A stretch of DNA of 64,000 nt from Sulfitobacter sp. M05 (GCF_029285175.1 NZ_JABEDH010000006.1:92743-156742), one strand, 5' to 3'; positions 27,118 to 36,336 are shown, numbered from the stretch's first letter. Numbers and translations: made by a program. The notes: generated by a model from the sequence alone, not told the origin.

Positions 27118-27309
27118 ATGACCAAGAAGACCGAAGACGGCGCGAGCCGGCGCGATTTTCTAAAATTTGCCGGTACTGCGGCACCTGCTGCGGCCGTGGC
27201 GCTGACCGCAGGCACATCAGCGGCAGAGGCCAAACCGACCGACCTTGCATCCGAAACCATGCAAGACACGGCGCATACCCGCGCATACCTTGACAGCGCC
27301 CGCTTCTAG
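27118..27309 (+). CDS. small twin-arginine protein of the formate dehydrogenase region
   Basis: A 63-residue protein with a twin-arginine motif SRRDFLKF followed by a hydrophobic stretch ending GTSAAEA. Proteins of this size and form are recurrent in FDH3-type operons. The ATG at 27118 follows GGGAGGG. It is probably exported or membrane-held and may co-traffic with the catalytic subunit. No catalytic residue is visible. Confidence 0.8.
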   Translation: MTKKTEDGASRRDFLKFAGTAAPAAAVALTAGTSAAEAKPTDLASETMQDTAHTRAYLDSARF

Positions 27310-27424
27310 GACGCCGTAAACAGACGATCCAAAGACGACTGGTTGCGTGACGCCCGACTGTCTGAGGCCAAAATATTAACCAAGCAAGCAAGGGCCACGC
27401 CCGCGCAAGCAAGGGAGAACGAAA

Positions 27425-30400
27425 ATGCTTAGGAAAAAGACCAACGGGGTTGCGCGACGCCCCCAGCGGACCGGCATCCTGTCTGACATCGCTGAAAAAT
27501 CTGTTGACCGCCGTGCATTCCTGCGCGGGTCCGGTCTGGCCATCGGGGGGCTTGCCGCGATCTCGGCCACTGCCGGTTCGGTCACACAGGCCAATGCGGC
27601 AACCGCCGTTGACGGCGCAGTTGAAACCATCAAATCCGTTTGTACCCACTGTTCTGTGGGCTGCACCGTGATTGCCGAGGTCAGTAATGGCGTCTGGACC
27701 GGGCAGGAACCCGGTTGGGACAGCCCGTTCAACCTTGGGGCACATTGCGCCAAAGGGGCCGCCGTGCGCGAACATGCCCATGGTGAACGCCGCCTGAAAT
27801 ACCCGATGAAGAAAGAGGGTGGCGAATGGAAACGCATTTCATGGGATCAGGCGATCAACGAGATCGGCGATGGCATGATGGACATCCGCGAGGAAAGCGG
27901 GCCGGATTCCGTTTACTGGTTGGGATCAGCCAAGCATAACAACGAACAGGCCTATCTGTTCCGCAAGTTCGCCGCCTATTGGGGCACCAATAACGTCGAC
28001 CATCAGGCGCGGATTTGTCACTCTACAACGGTTGCGGGTGTCGCCAACACATGGGGCTACGGCGCCATGACCAATAGCTACAACGACATTCACAATTCCA
28101 AAGCGATCTTTATCATCGGTGGCAACCCCGCCGAAGCGCATCCTGTATCCCTGCTGCATCTGCTGAAAGCCAAAGAACAGAACAACGCACCGGTGATCGT
28201 CTGTGATCCCCGCTTTACCCGCACGGCGGCCCATGCGGATGAGTATGTGCGTTTCCGTCCCGGCACCGATGTGGCGCTGGTCTGGGGCATTCTATGGCAC
28301 ATCTTTGAAAACGGCTGGGAGGACAAAGAATTCATCCGCACCCGTGTCTGGGGCATGGACCAGATCAAGGACGAAGTCAGCAAATGGACTCCTGAAGAAG
28401 TCGAGCGCGTCACCGGTGCGCCGTCAGAACAGCTGCGCCGGGTGGCCCGCACCTTGGCAAACAACCGCCCCGGCACCGTGATCTGGTGTATGGGTGGCAC
28501 GCAGCACACCAATGGTAACAACAACACCCGCGCCTATTGCGTGCTTCAACTGGCCCTTGGCAACATGGGCACCGAAGGCGGCGGCACCAACATTTTCCGC
28601 GGCCACGACAACGTGCAAGGCGCAACCGATCTGGGCGTGCTTTCGCACACCCTGCCCGGCTATTACGGGCTGTCTGCAGGGGCCTGGGCACATTGGGGCC
28701 GGGTCTGGGGCGAAGATGGCGAATGGCTGAAGAACCAGTTTGCCATGACCAAAAGCGCCGATGGCAAAGACAAGTCGCTGCAAAACCTCACGGGTATTCC
28801 GGTGTCGCGCTGGATCGACGGGGTGCTTGAAGACCCCGACAACATGGACAACCCCGACAAGGTGCGCGCCATGGTTCTCTGGGGACATGCGCCAAACTCT
28901 CAGACCCGTCAGAAGGAAATGAAAACCGCGATGGAAAAACTGGATATGCTGGTCGTGATCGACCCTTATCCAACGGTTTCCGCCGTGCTGCACGACCGCA
29001 CAGACGGTGTCTATCTGCTGCCCGCTTGTACGCAGTTTGAAACACGCGGTTCGGTGACAGCATCCAACCGGTCGCTTCAATGGCGTGACAAAGTGGTCGA
29101 TCCCCTGTTCGAAAGCTTGCCGGACGAGGTGATCATTGCCAAGTTCGCCACAAAATTCGGCTGGGCAGACCGCCTGTTCCGCAACATCGAAATGGACGAT
29201 GCCGAAACGCCCAATGTTGAATCCATCACCCGCGAGTTCAACCGTGGTATGTGGACTGTCGGCTATACCGGCCAGTCGCCCGAGCGCATCAAGAAGCATA
29301 TGGCGAACCAGCATACCTTTGACCGCACAACGCTGCAGGCCGTTGGTGGCCCCGCAGATGGCGATTACTACGGCATGCCATGGCCCTGCTGGGGCACCGC
29401 CGAGATGAATCATCCCGGCACACCCAACCTTTATGACATGTCCAAACGTGTGTCAGAGGGCGGGCTAACCTTCCGTGCCCGTTTTGGTGTGGAACGCGAC
29501 GGTGACAATCTGCTGGCCGAAGGCGTCTACAGCAAGGATTCCGACATTCAGGACGGCTATCCCGAGTTCACGTTCCAGATGCTGGTAGATCTGGGCTGGG
29601 ACAAGGAATTGACAGACGCCGAACGTCGTTCGATCGCACAGGTCGCCGGTGTTTCGCTTGGGGATGTCAAAGAAGGGGATGTCGGCAATGCCGATGATGG
29701 CGAAGCGGCAACCGACACGGCATCCGCCAGTGGCCTGACATCAGGCACCGGTACACAGGGCGCAGACGAAGAAGTCGGTGAACAATCCATGTCGCCCTTC
29801 CCGTCGGACTTCAACGAGAAGGCCAGCAAAATCAACTGGAAGACCGACCTTTCCGGCGGCATCCAGCGGGTTGCGATTGCCCATGAATGTGCGCCCTTCG
29901 GCAATGCCAAGGCCCGTGCGGTTGTATGGACCTTCCCCGATCCGGTACCGGTCCACCGCGAACCGCTTTATACCAACCGCCGTGATCTGGTTGAGGATTA
30001 CCCAACATATGAGGATCGCAAGTTCTATCGCCTTCCGACCATGTACGCCTCGATCCAGAAACAGGATTTCAGCAAAGACTATCCGATCATCCTGACATCG
30101 GGCCGTTTGGTGGAATACGAGGGTGGCGGCGATGAAAGCCGCTCGAATCCGTGGCTGGCCGAACTCCAGCAGGACATGTTTGTCGAAATCAACACACGCG
30201 ACGCCAACAACCTTGGGGTACGTGACGGCAAACAGGTCTGGGTCGAAGGCCCCGAAGGCGGCAAGGTCAAAGTCATGGCCATGGTCACCGAACGGGTCGG
30301 CGAAGGTGTCGCCTTTATGCCGTTCCACTTTGGTGGTCATCTTGAGGGCAAGGACCTGCGCAGCAAATATCCTGATGGTGCCGACCCTTACGTACTGGGC

Positions 30401-30493
30401 GAAAGCACCAACACCGCCCAGACTTATGGCTATGACTCAGTCACCCAAATGCAGGAGACAAAATGTACTCTCTGCAAAATTTCAGCAGCATAA
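27425..30493 (+). CDS. fdhA: formate dehydrogenase, catalytic (alpha) subunit, FDH3 type
   Basis: A 1022-residue periplasmic oxidoreductase of the DMSO-reductase superfamily that oxidises formate to CO2 at a bis-pterin Mo or W centre. The leader holds a twin-arginine motif (DRRAFLRG, Arg29-Arg30). One 4Fe-4S cluster is bound by Cys73, Cys76, Cys80 and Cys108. The metal ligand is Cys198 in ARICHS, so this is a cysteine, not selenocysteine, enzyme. A low-complexity acidic insert lies near 760-800. The C-terminus ends in a Cys pair (KCTLCK). The TupBCA tungstate importer downstream argues for tungsten. A GGGAGAAC element precedes the ATG, and the beta subunit follows after 12 bp. Confidence 0.95.
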   Translation: MLRKKTNGVARRPQRTGILSDIAEKSVDRRAFLRGSGLAIGGLAAISATAGSVTQANAATAVDGAVETIKSVCTHCSVGCTVIAEVSNGVWTGQEPGWDSPFNLGAHCAKGAAVREHAHGERRLKYPMKKEGGEWKRISWDQAINEIGDGMMDIREESGPDSVYWLGSAKHNNEQAYLFRKFAAYWGTNNVDHQARICHSTTVAGVANTWGYGAMTNSYNDIHNSKAIFIIGGNPAEAHPVSLLHLLKAKEQNNAPVIVCDPRFTRTAAHADEYVRFRPGTDVALVWGILWHIFENGWEDKEFIRTRVWGMDQIKDEVSKWTPEEVERVTGAPSEQLRRVARTLANNRPGTVIWCMGGTQHTNGNNNTRAYCVLQLALGNMGTEGGGTNIFRGHDNVQGATDLGVLSHTLPGYYGLSAGAWAHWGRVWGEDGEWLKNQFAMTKSADGKDKSLQNLTGIPVSRWIDGVLEDPDNMDNPDKVRAMVLWGHAPNSQTRQKEMKTAMEKLDMLVVIDPYPTVSAVLHDRTDGVYLLPACTQFETRGSVTASNRSLQWRDKVVDPLFESLPDEVIIAKFATKFGWADRLFRNIEMDDAETPNVESITREFNRGMWTVGYTGQSPERIKKHMANQHTFDRTTLQAVGGPADGDYYGMPWPCWGTAEMNHPGTPNLYDMSKRVSEGGLTFRARFGVERDGDNLLAEGVYSKDSDIQDGYPEFTFQMLVDLGWDKELTDAERRSIAQVAGVSLGDVKEGDVGNADDGEAATDTASASGLTSGTGTQGADEEVGEQSMSPFPSDFNEKASKINWKTDLSGGIQRVAIAHECAPFGNAKARAVVWTFPDPVPVHREPLYTNRRDLVEDYPTYEDRKFYRLPTMYASIQKQDFSKDYPIILTSGRLVEYEGGGDESRSNPWLAELQQDMFVEINTRDANNLGVRDGKQVWVEGPEGGKVKVMAMVTERVGEGVAFMPFHFGGHLEGKDLRSKYPDGADPYVLGESTNTAQTYGYDSVTQMQETKCTLCKISAA

Positions 30494-30505
30494 GGAGACT
30501 AACCA

Positions 30506-31099
30506 ATGGCAAGAGCAAAGTTTCTCGTCGACGCCGAACGCTGCATTGAATGCAACGCCTGCGTCACCGCCTGTAAGAACGAACACGAGGTTCCATGGGG
30601 CATCAACCGGCGCAAGGTCGTCACGATCAATGACGGCAAACCGGGCGAACGGTCGATTTCCGTGGCCTGTATGCATTGTTCCGACGCGCCCTGCATGGCG
30701 GTCTGTCCGGTGGATTGTTTTTACCAGAACGAAGAAGGCGTGGTTCTCCACTCCAAAGATCTGTGCATTGGCTGTGGCTACTGTTTCTATGCCTGCCCCT
30801 TTGGCGCACCACAGTACCCGCAGGCTGGTAACTTTGGGTCCCGTGGCAAGATGGACAAATGTACCTTCTGTGCTGGTGGCCCAGAGGAAAACCACTCGAC
30901 GGCAGAATTCGCCAAATACGGGCGCAACCGGATCGCTGAAGGCAAACTGCCGATCTGCGCCGAAATGTGTTCAACCAAGGCGCTTTTGGCGGGCGACGGC
31001 GACATCGTTTCCGGCATCTACCGCGAGCGCGTCGTTGCCCGCGGCTTCGGTTCCGGTGCATGGGGCTGGGGCACGGCCTACGATCAAAAAGGCGGTTGA
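30506..31099 (+). CDS. fdh3B: formate dehydrogenase iron-sulfur (beta) subunit, FDH3 type
   Basis: A 197-residue electron-transfer subunit with four cysteine clusters in the usual order: CIECNACVTACKNE (from Cys13), CMHCSDAPCMAVCPVDC, CIGCGYCFYACPFG and CTFCAGG followed by a late CAEMC. It would carry four 4Fe-4S clusters from the catalytic subunit to the membrane cytochrome b. It has no signal peptide and is expected to travel through the Tat system attached to the alpha subunit. AAGGAG precedes the ATG. Confidence 0.95.
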   Translation: MARAKFLVDAERCIECNACVTACKNEHEVPWGINRRKVVTINDGKPGERSISVACMHCSDAPCMAVCPVDCFYQNEEGVVLHSKDLCIGCGYCFYACPFGAPQYPQAGNFGSRGKMDKCTFCAGGPEENHSTAEFAKYGRNRIAEGKLPICAEMCSTKALLAGDGDIVSGIYRERVVARGFGSGAWGWGTAYDQKGG

Positions 31100-31126
31100 A
31101 CCCCTTTGCCCGAATATGTGAACACC

Positions 31127-31155
31127 AAAGGGCGGTCCAGCGGGTCGCCCTTTTT
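31127..31155 (+). terminator. hairpin with T-run between FDH beta and gamma genes
   Basis: Stem AAAGGGCG (31127-31134) with its complement (31146-31153) and an 11-nt loop, ending in a run of five T. It lies in the 82-bp gap after the beta gene. If active, it would lower transcription of the cytochrome and tup genes relative to the catalytic subunits. Confidence 0.5.
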
Positions 31156-31181
31156 CGCCCAACACCCTGTAAGGATCTGAC

Positions 31182-32378
31182 ATGCTGCGCGCCCTGACCG
31201 CTTTGTTGCTGACCCTGTTGTTTGTTTCATCCGCAACTGCCCAAGACACCGCAATGCCCGACCGAAGTGCCACCGGCGGGGCACAGACCCTACAGGATAT
31301 TCTGGCCCGTCAGAACGGCGCGCAAGTGGACAATGCATTCCGCAGTCAGGCCACCGGCAACCCTGACAGCGCCGCCGGCATGGCAGAACAGCTTGGCACT
31401 TTGGGCGGCACATCCGACCCCGAGCTTTGGCGCGCGCTGCGCTTTGGCACGGCTGATATCACCACTGCAAACAGAGGGCCGGCCGCCACGGTATTGGTGC
31501 AGGACGGTGGCATGAAATGGCTGCTGTTCCGTCAGGGACCCCTGGCAACCTATGGCGCCTATCTGTTGATCGGCACGATTGTTCTGCTGGGCCTGTTTTA
31601 TCTGATCCGGGGCCGCATCACTATCGACGGCGAAAAAACCGGTCACAAGCTTCTGCGGTTCAAGATGATCGAGCGTTTCGGGCATTGGTTGCTCGCAGGT
31701 TCATTTCTCCTGCTGGGTCTGACCGGCCTAATTTCCCTGTTCGGACGCAAGGTGCTGATCCCGGCTTTTGGCCACGAGGCTTTTGCCTTTCTCGCGGTCG
31801 GCTCCAAGTGGGTGCATAATAATGTGTCCTGGGCCTTTATTCTGGGGCTGGTGATGATCCTTGTCATGTGGGTCATCCATAACCTGCCCGACCGCACCGA
31901 TATCAACTGGCTGGTGAAAGGCGGCGGGATTTTCTCCAAGGGACACCCCCCCGCCAAGAAATTCAACGCCGGTCAAAAGATGATCTTCTGGTCGGTGATC
32001 ATACTGGGCACCTCTATTTCGGTTTCCGGCGTTTCGCTGCTGTTCCCCTTCGAAATCAACATCTTTGCCGCAACCTTTGCCAAACTAAACGCCCTTGGTA
32101 TTTCCGGCCTGCTTGGGTTTGGCGAATTGCGCGAAGTGCTGGCACCACATGAGGAAATGCAGTACGCGCAGCTGTGGCATGCCGGCGTCAGCTTTGTCCT
32201 GATGGCCATCATTCTTGCCCATATCTATATCGGCACCGTGGGCATGGAAGGGGCCGCCGACGCCATGACCACCGGCGAGGTAGAGGAACAATGGGCCCGC
32301 GAACATCATTCCCTTTGGGTTGACGAGGTGATGCCGCCGGATACAAAATCCACAACCAAGGCGACGCCGGCAGAATAA
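31182..32378 (+). CDS. formate dehydrogenase cytochrome b (gamma) subunit
   Basis: A 398-residue membrane protein. A signal peptide (about 1-20, ending SSATAQ) leads a periplasmic region of about 85 residues. Then come four or five membrane helices, including YGAYLLIGTIVLLGLFYLI, HWLLAGSFLLLGLTGLISLF and AFILGLVMILVMWVI. Histidines placed inside the helices fit b-heme ligation. It would pass electrons from the beta subunit to quinone. The long pre-helix periplasmic part is larger than in the short FdnI/FdoI type and matches the FDH gamma family of alphaproteobacteria. Confidence 0.92.
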   Translation: MLRALTALLLTLLFVSSATAQDTAMPDRSATGGAQTLQDILARQNGAQVDNAFRSQATGNPDSAAGMAEQLGTLGGTSDPELWRALRFGTADITTANRGPAATVLVQDGGMKWLLFRQGPLATYGAYLLIGTIVLLGLFYLIRGRITIDGEKTGHKLLRFKMIERFGHWLLAGSFLLLGLTGLISLFGRKVLIPAFGHEAFAFLAVGSKWVHNNVSWAFILGLVMILVMWVIHNLPDRTDINWLVKGGGIFSKGHPPAKKFNAGQKMIFWSVIILGTSISVSGVSLLFPFEINIFAATFAKLNALGISGLLGFGELREVLAPHEEMQYAQLWHAGVSFVLMAIILAHIYIGTVGMEGAADAMTTGEVEEQWAREHHSLWVDEVMPPDTKSTTKATPAE

Positions 32379-32430
32379 CCATGCTAAGCCCTAGACCGAC
32401 ACACCGAAACGCTACTGAAAGAGACCCAAG

Positions 32431-32559
32431 ATGAAAGCCATGCTGCTCGCCTTTTTGGCTGTTGCCGTCATCGCTGTCGGCGCAAACACAGTGCTTGAAC
32501 AGGCCGGGTTCTCTGTTCAGGATCGCATGGCTGGCCCTGCGGTCCGCCTGAGCCACTGA
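32431..32559 (+). CDS. 42-residue membrane peptide between FDH gamma and tupB
   Basis: A very short frame beginning MKAMLLAFLAVAVIAVGANT, that is, one hydrophobic helix or uncleaved signal, with a polar C-terminus ending RLSH. It lies 52 bp after the FDH gamma stop and 31 bp before tupB, on the same strand and with ordinary codon use. A GAGA element lies just upstream of the ATG. It may be a small subunit or assembly peptide of the formate dehydrogenase. I do not recognise a family. Confidence 0.55.
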   Translation: MKAMLLAFLAVAVIAVGANTVLEQAGFSVQDRMAGPAVRLSH

Positions 32560-32590
32560 ACCCAACCGGGCCGGTTAGGAAACACCGTCA

Positions 32591-33295
32591 ATGACCGATA
32601 TATGGGCTGGTATTCAGGCCGCCTTCCGGCTGATCCTGACGCTTGATGCTGATCTGGTAGAGATCACATTGCTGTCACTTCAGGTCAGCCTGTCCGCGCT
32701 GGTGGTTGCCTCAATGATTGCCCTGCCCTTTGGCACATGGCTGGCCATTCGCCGGTTTCGCTATCGGCGGGCCGCGATTGCCACACTGAACGCGCTGATG
32801 GGGCTGCCGCCGGTTGTGGTTGGCCTGATTGTCTATCTTCTGCTGTCGCGCTCAGGTCCGTTTGGCGTGCTGGGGCTGTTGTTCACACCAACGGCAATGA
32901 TCATTGCACAGGTCATCATCATCACACCGCTGATCGCCTCGATCACCCATCAGTCGATGCGCGAACTTTGGGCCGAATACCACGACCTGCTGATTTCGCT
33001 GAACACCAACAAACGCCAGCGCGTCATCACCCTGATCTGGGACGGCAGACGCACCCTGATGACAGCCGCACTGGCGGGCTTTGGCCGCGCCATTGGCGAG
33101 GTTGGGGCCATCATGATTGTTGGTGGCAATATTGATCATGCAACCCGTGTGTTAACCACGGCAATTGCCCTTGAAACCGGCAAGGGTGATTTTGCCCTCG
33201 CATTGGGTTTGGGGTTTGTCCTGATCGCGCTTGCGCTGGTGGTTAACCTGACCATCCATGCCCTGTCACGCACCGAACGCGAGGGCACATGGTAG
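32591..33295 (+). CDS. tupB: tungstate ABC transporter permease
   Basis: A 234-residue inner-membrane permease with about five or six helices and the usual EAA-type cytoplasmic loop (FGRAIGEVGAIMIVGGN). Its length and the order permease, ATPase, binding protein match TupBCA systems. Placement after a formate dehydrogenase operon supports tungstate over molybdate. The stop overlaps tupC by 7 bp. Confidence 0.88.
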   Translation: MTDIWAGIQAAFRLILTLDADLVEITLLSLQVSLSALVVASMIALPFGTWLAIRRFRYRRAAIATLNALMGLPPVVVGLIVYLLLSRSGPFGVLGLLFTPTAMIIAQVIIITPLIASITHQSMRELWAEYHDLLISLNTNKRQRVITLIWDGRRTLMTAALAGFGRAIGEVGAIMIVGGNIDHATRVLTTAIALETGKGDFALALGLGFVLIALALVVNLTIHALSRTEREGTW

Positions 33296-34005
33296 AGCCG
33301 CAGATGACAGTCACCCTTGCCGATGTGGTGGTGAAACGGCGCGGTAAAACCGTGCTGGGTCCGGTAAACCTCGACCTTGGCACGGATGGCTTCACCATCG
33401 TGATCGGCCCGAACGGTGCGGGCAAAACCACCCTGCTCAAGGTGCTGCACGGGGTCGAACGCATTTCCGCCGGCACGGTGAACTGGTCGCTGCCCGATGA
33501 TCAGGCCCGACAGGCGCAGGCCTATGTGTTCCAAAGTCCGATCATGCTGCGCCGGTCCGTGCGGCAAAATCTATCCTACCCGCTTCAGCTGCTGGGCGTG
33601 CCAAAATCCGAAATCGCCCACCGTGTCACCCATTGGGCGGGTCAAATCGGACTGGAGGATGCGCTTGATTTTCCCGCGCCGCGCCTGTCGGGTGGCGAGA
33701 AACAGAAACTTGCGCTGGCGCGGGCCTTGATCCGCCACCCCAAGGTGCTGTTTCTTGACGAACCCTGCGCCAATCTGGACGGGCGCTCCACCCGCGAGAT
33801 CGAAGCTCTGCTCAGCACCGCAACCCAAGCAGGCACGCGGATCATCATGACGACCCACAATATCGGCCAGGCCGAAAGACTGGCCACAAACGTCTTGTTT
33901 CTCCTCAACGGAAAGGTGCATGAACGCGGTACCGCATCCGGTTTTTTCAATGCCCCGCACACCCCCGAGGCCCGGGCCTTTCTCAAAGGAGACATCGTAG
34001 AATGA
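33289..34005 (+). CDS. tupC: tungstate ABC transporter ATP-binding protein
   Basis: A 238-residue ABC ATPase: Walker A GPNGAGKTT, signature LSGGEKQKLALARAL, Walker B VLFLDEPCANLD, and the switch His in MTTHNIGQ. It lacks the C-terminal TOBE extension of molybdate ATPases (ModC), consistent with the shorter TupC type. It overlaps its neighbours by 7 bp and 4 bp. Confidence 0.92.
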   Translation: MVEPQMTVTLADVVVKRRGKTVLGPVNLDLGTDGFTIVIGPNGAGKTTLLKVLHGVERISAGTVNWSLPDDQARQAQAYVFQSPIMLRRSVRQNLSYPLQLLGVPKSEIAHRVTHWAGQIGLEDALDFPAPRLSGGEKQKLALARALIRHPKVLFLDEPCANLDGRSTREIEALLSTATQAGTRIIMTTHNIGQAERLATNVLFLLNGKVHERGTASGFFNAPHTPEARAFLKGDIVE

Positions 34006-34799
34006 TACGCTCAATTCTTGCCCTTATGCTTGTTTTTACCACACAGCTTCATGCCGAAACCATGAAGCTCGCGGTGACCACCAGCTTTAACAATTCCGGC
34101 CTTTCGGATGTGCTTCTGCCGGAAATCAAATCGGATACCGGCCTTGAAGTGCAACTGCTGATCGTGGGTACGGGACAGGCCATCCGTCTGGGCGAAGCCG
34201 GCGATGTCGACGCCATTCTGGTGCATTCCAAACCCGCCGAAGAGGCATTTCTGGCGGGTGGCCATGGCACCCATCGTCGTGAAATCATGTACAATGATTT
34301 TGTGCTGATCGGCCCCGCCGCCGACCCTGCTCAGATCAAAGGCAGCGCCACAGCAGTTGACGCATTGCAACATGTCGCGAAAGCCAAGGCCCCCTTTGTC
34401 AGCCGCGGCGACGACAGCGGCACCCACAAGAAAGAGCTGTCCCTTTGGCAGGCGACAAATCTTGACCCCGAAACCTTTGGACCGTGGTACAAGGCCGTCG
34501 GGGCCGGCATGGGCGCAAGCCTGAACACCGCATCGGGGCTTGACGCATATATCATGGCCGACCGCGCCAGCTGGTTAAACTTTGGCAATAAAGCCGGTCT
34601 CGAACTGCTGTTTGCGGGTGATCCGGTCCTGTTCAACCAATATGCCTATCTGCCGGTGAACCCCGCACGCCACCCCCATGTCAAAACAGACGCCGCCGCC
34701 GCATTGGAGGAATGGCTGGTCTCGCCCAAAGCCGCAGAGTTGATCAACGATTACAAAATCAACGGCGAGGCCCTGTTCGTGTTCAACGCCAAACCCTGA
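34002..34799 (+). CDS. tupA: tungstate-binding periplasmic protein
   Basis: A 265-residue exported binding protein with signal peptide MIRSILALMLVFTTQLHA. The TupA hallmark TTSFNNSGLSDVLLP carries the Thr/Ser pair that cradles the oxyanion. ETFGPWYKAVGAGMG and the SRGDDSGTHKKE loop are also typical. Its presence in an FDH locus is the strongest sign that the enzyme uses tungsten. The gene overlaps tupC by 4 bp and ends at a hairpin. Confidence 0.93.
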   Translation: MIRSILALMLVFTTQLHAETMKLAVTTSFNNSGLSDVLLPEIKSDTGLEVQLLIVGTGQAIRLGEAGDVDAILVHSKPAEEAFLAGGHGTHRREIMYNDFVLIGPAADPAQIKGSATAVDALQHVAKAKAPFVSRGDDSGTHKKELSLWQATNLDPETFGPWYKAVGAGMGASLNTASGLDAYIMADRASWLNFGNKAGLELLFAGDPVLFNQYAYLPVNPARHPHVKTDAAAALEEWLVSPKAAELINDYKINGEALFVFNAKP

Positions 34800-34822
34800 A
34801 CACAATTTTCGTGAATACCGAC

Positions 34823-34846
34823 GCGGGCAATCTGAATGTTGCCCGC
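34823..34846. terminator. hairpin between convergent tupA and caspase-like genes
   Basis: A perfect 8-bp stem, GCGGGCAA (34823-34830) with its complement (34839-34846), and an 8-nt loop, in the 54-bp gap between two 3' ends. There is no long T-run. Confidence 0.5.
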
Positions 34847-34853
34847 CCCAGGT

Positions 34854-36317
34854 TTACTTGCACCCGCCTGACGCCCAGGCCCGCAGGTTCAATTTGAAAC
34901 CGCCCCCATAGGGGTGTTTCTTTGAGACCGCAGTGTCATTGCCCGCATTCACATAGGTGGTGCCTTGGGTACACAAGGCCTCCTTGGTCCATTGATGGCA
35001 ATTGGAACAGGACTGCTCTTTCCAAAGCTCCTCTGGCAACCCCTCGATCGGCGCAAACACAGGTGACAAAGTCACCAGCTCCTCAATGCTTTTCTCCATG
35101 ATCGCCGGATCGCCACTGGTGAATGGCATGGCAAAAGTCAGCTCAGGCCCCATCGGTGCCGCCGCCGCGCGGGAGGCAACAACCGTCTCTTCCGCTGCGG
35201 GCTCAGCGTTGTCACGCTTGGCCTTTTCGGCCAGAATTTTCAACTCAAAGGCTGCAAACTCTGCATAAATCCCCTCAGGGAAGGCCGTCAGATAGGCCTC
35301 GTAATCCGCAGCACTGCCAGAGCTTTGGGCAACGCCGATCAGGCGCTGCTGCTCTGCACTGGTGTCGGCAGGTTCCTGCGCTGGGGTCCGTTCTGCATCC
35401 ACAATCCGATCCAGCAAGGCGCGCGCTTCCTCAATGTATTTGCTGTTCGGATATCCTCGCATAAACAGGACCACCGGCACCGGATCGGTACTGTCCTTGA
35501 CCGATGCCCAAAGCTGTTCTTCCGCTTGTTCTTCCTCACTCAGGGGAACCCCCGCCGTGAAAAAGAAATCTCCCGTCAAGGACGAGCTGTCCCACGGTGT
35601 CTGTTGACCATCGGTCTGGGCAATCACTTCCACACGCACATTCTTGAACACCTGTTCAATCGGCACACCCGCAACCGGGATCTGATCAGCCAGCGCCCGT
35701 GTGAACGGGCTGTTGTCCCCGGTCCCGTCAAGCGCCACCGCGCCCGGTGCTGTGGAATAGGACAAAAAAGTCCCGGTTGGCGATTTCATCTCGGCCAGAC
35801 CGTTGTCATTCAACTCCGGAATGGCATCGAACGGGTTGTTCCGGCAGGCATCCAGAATGACGATGTTGGTTTTGTTCTTCGCCGAAAACATCTGCCGCAG
35901 TACCGCCTGCGCGGGCACGCCCACAAGGCTCAGGTCCGCTGCATTGCCAAGACTGGCATCGGTCGGCAACAGAAAGTTCGACCCAAAGGACTGCACCGCA
36001 TGACCGGCATAATAGAACAGGCCCGTCGCCTCCTTGCCGCCCTTGCGCAGATCGCGGCCAAACTGGGCAATGGCCCGATTCATCGTGACCTGACTGGCGT
36101 CCGACAACATTGTCACCTGAAACCCGCGCGCCTCCAGCGTTTTCGCCATCAGCTCCGCATCGGGCACCGGGTTGTCCAGTGGGGCCACCGAACTATACCC
36201 GCCGTTGCCCACGATCAGGGCAATGCGTGGTGCATCCTGTTGCGCCGCGGCAATGCCAGCCACCGCGCATAGCACCACAGCAATCATCAAGGCCATCCGG
36301 CCAATCGTTACTCTCAC
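34854..36317 (-). CDS. caspase-family (C14) periplasmic protein with a C-terminal CxxCH motif
   Basis: A 487-residue protein from a GTG start preceded by AAGGG, with a signal peptide ending IAAAQ. Residues about 30-245 form a caspase p20-like domain with both catalytic residues: His106 (YYAGHAVQ) and Cys158 (ILDACRNNPF). A helical, repeat-like middle (about 275-385) recalls tetratricopeptide/Sel1-type spacing. Near the end CSNCH (437-441) is a possible heme-c site, followed by CTQG and a final Cys near the C-terminus. The combination of a caspase-like peptidase and a possible heme or disulfide tail is unusual. It precedes, on the same strand, no gene before tupA, and follows the OmpA-family gene by 19 bp, so they form an operon. 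Confidence 0.8.
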   Translation of the reverse strand: MRVTIGRMALMIAVVLCAVAGIAAAQQDAPRIALIVGNGGYSSVAPLDNPVPDAELMAKTLEARGFQVTMLSDASQVTMNRAIAQFGRDLRKGGKEATGLFYYAGHAVQSFGSNFLLPTDASLGNAADLSLVGVPAQAVLRQMFSAKNKTNIVILDACRNNPFDAIPELNDNGLAEMKSPTGTFLSYSTAPGAVALDGTGDNSPFTRALADQIPVAGVPIEQVFKNVRVEVIAQTDGQQTPWDSSSLTGDFFFTAGVPLSEEEQAEEQLWASVKDSTDPVPVVLFMRGYPNSKYIEEARALLDRIVDAERTPAQEPADTSAEQQRLIGVAQSSGSAADYEAYLTAFPEGIYAEFAAFELKILAEKAKRDNAEPAAEETVVASRAAAAPMGPELTFAMPFTSGDPAIMEKSIEELVTLSPVFAPIEGLPEELWKEQSCSNCHQWTKEALCTQGTTYVNAGNDTAVSKKHPYGGGFKLNLRAWASGGCK

Positions 36318-36336
36318 GTCAAACGCCCTTTTGTCA

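Noticed and set aside
27960..28030. Possible selenocysteine in the formate dehydrogenase alpha subunit
   Set aside because: The metal-ligand codon at 28016-28018 is TGT, an ordinary cysteine, and no in-frame TGA interrupts the gene.
32209..32565. A 118-codon leftward frame over the end of FDH gamma and the small peptide
   Set aside because: It is antisense to two better supported genes and has no ribosome site or family resemblance.
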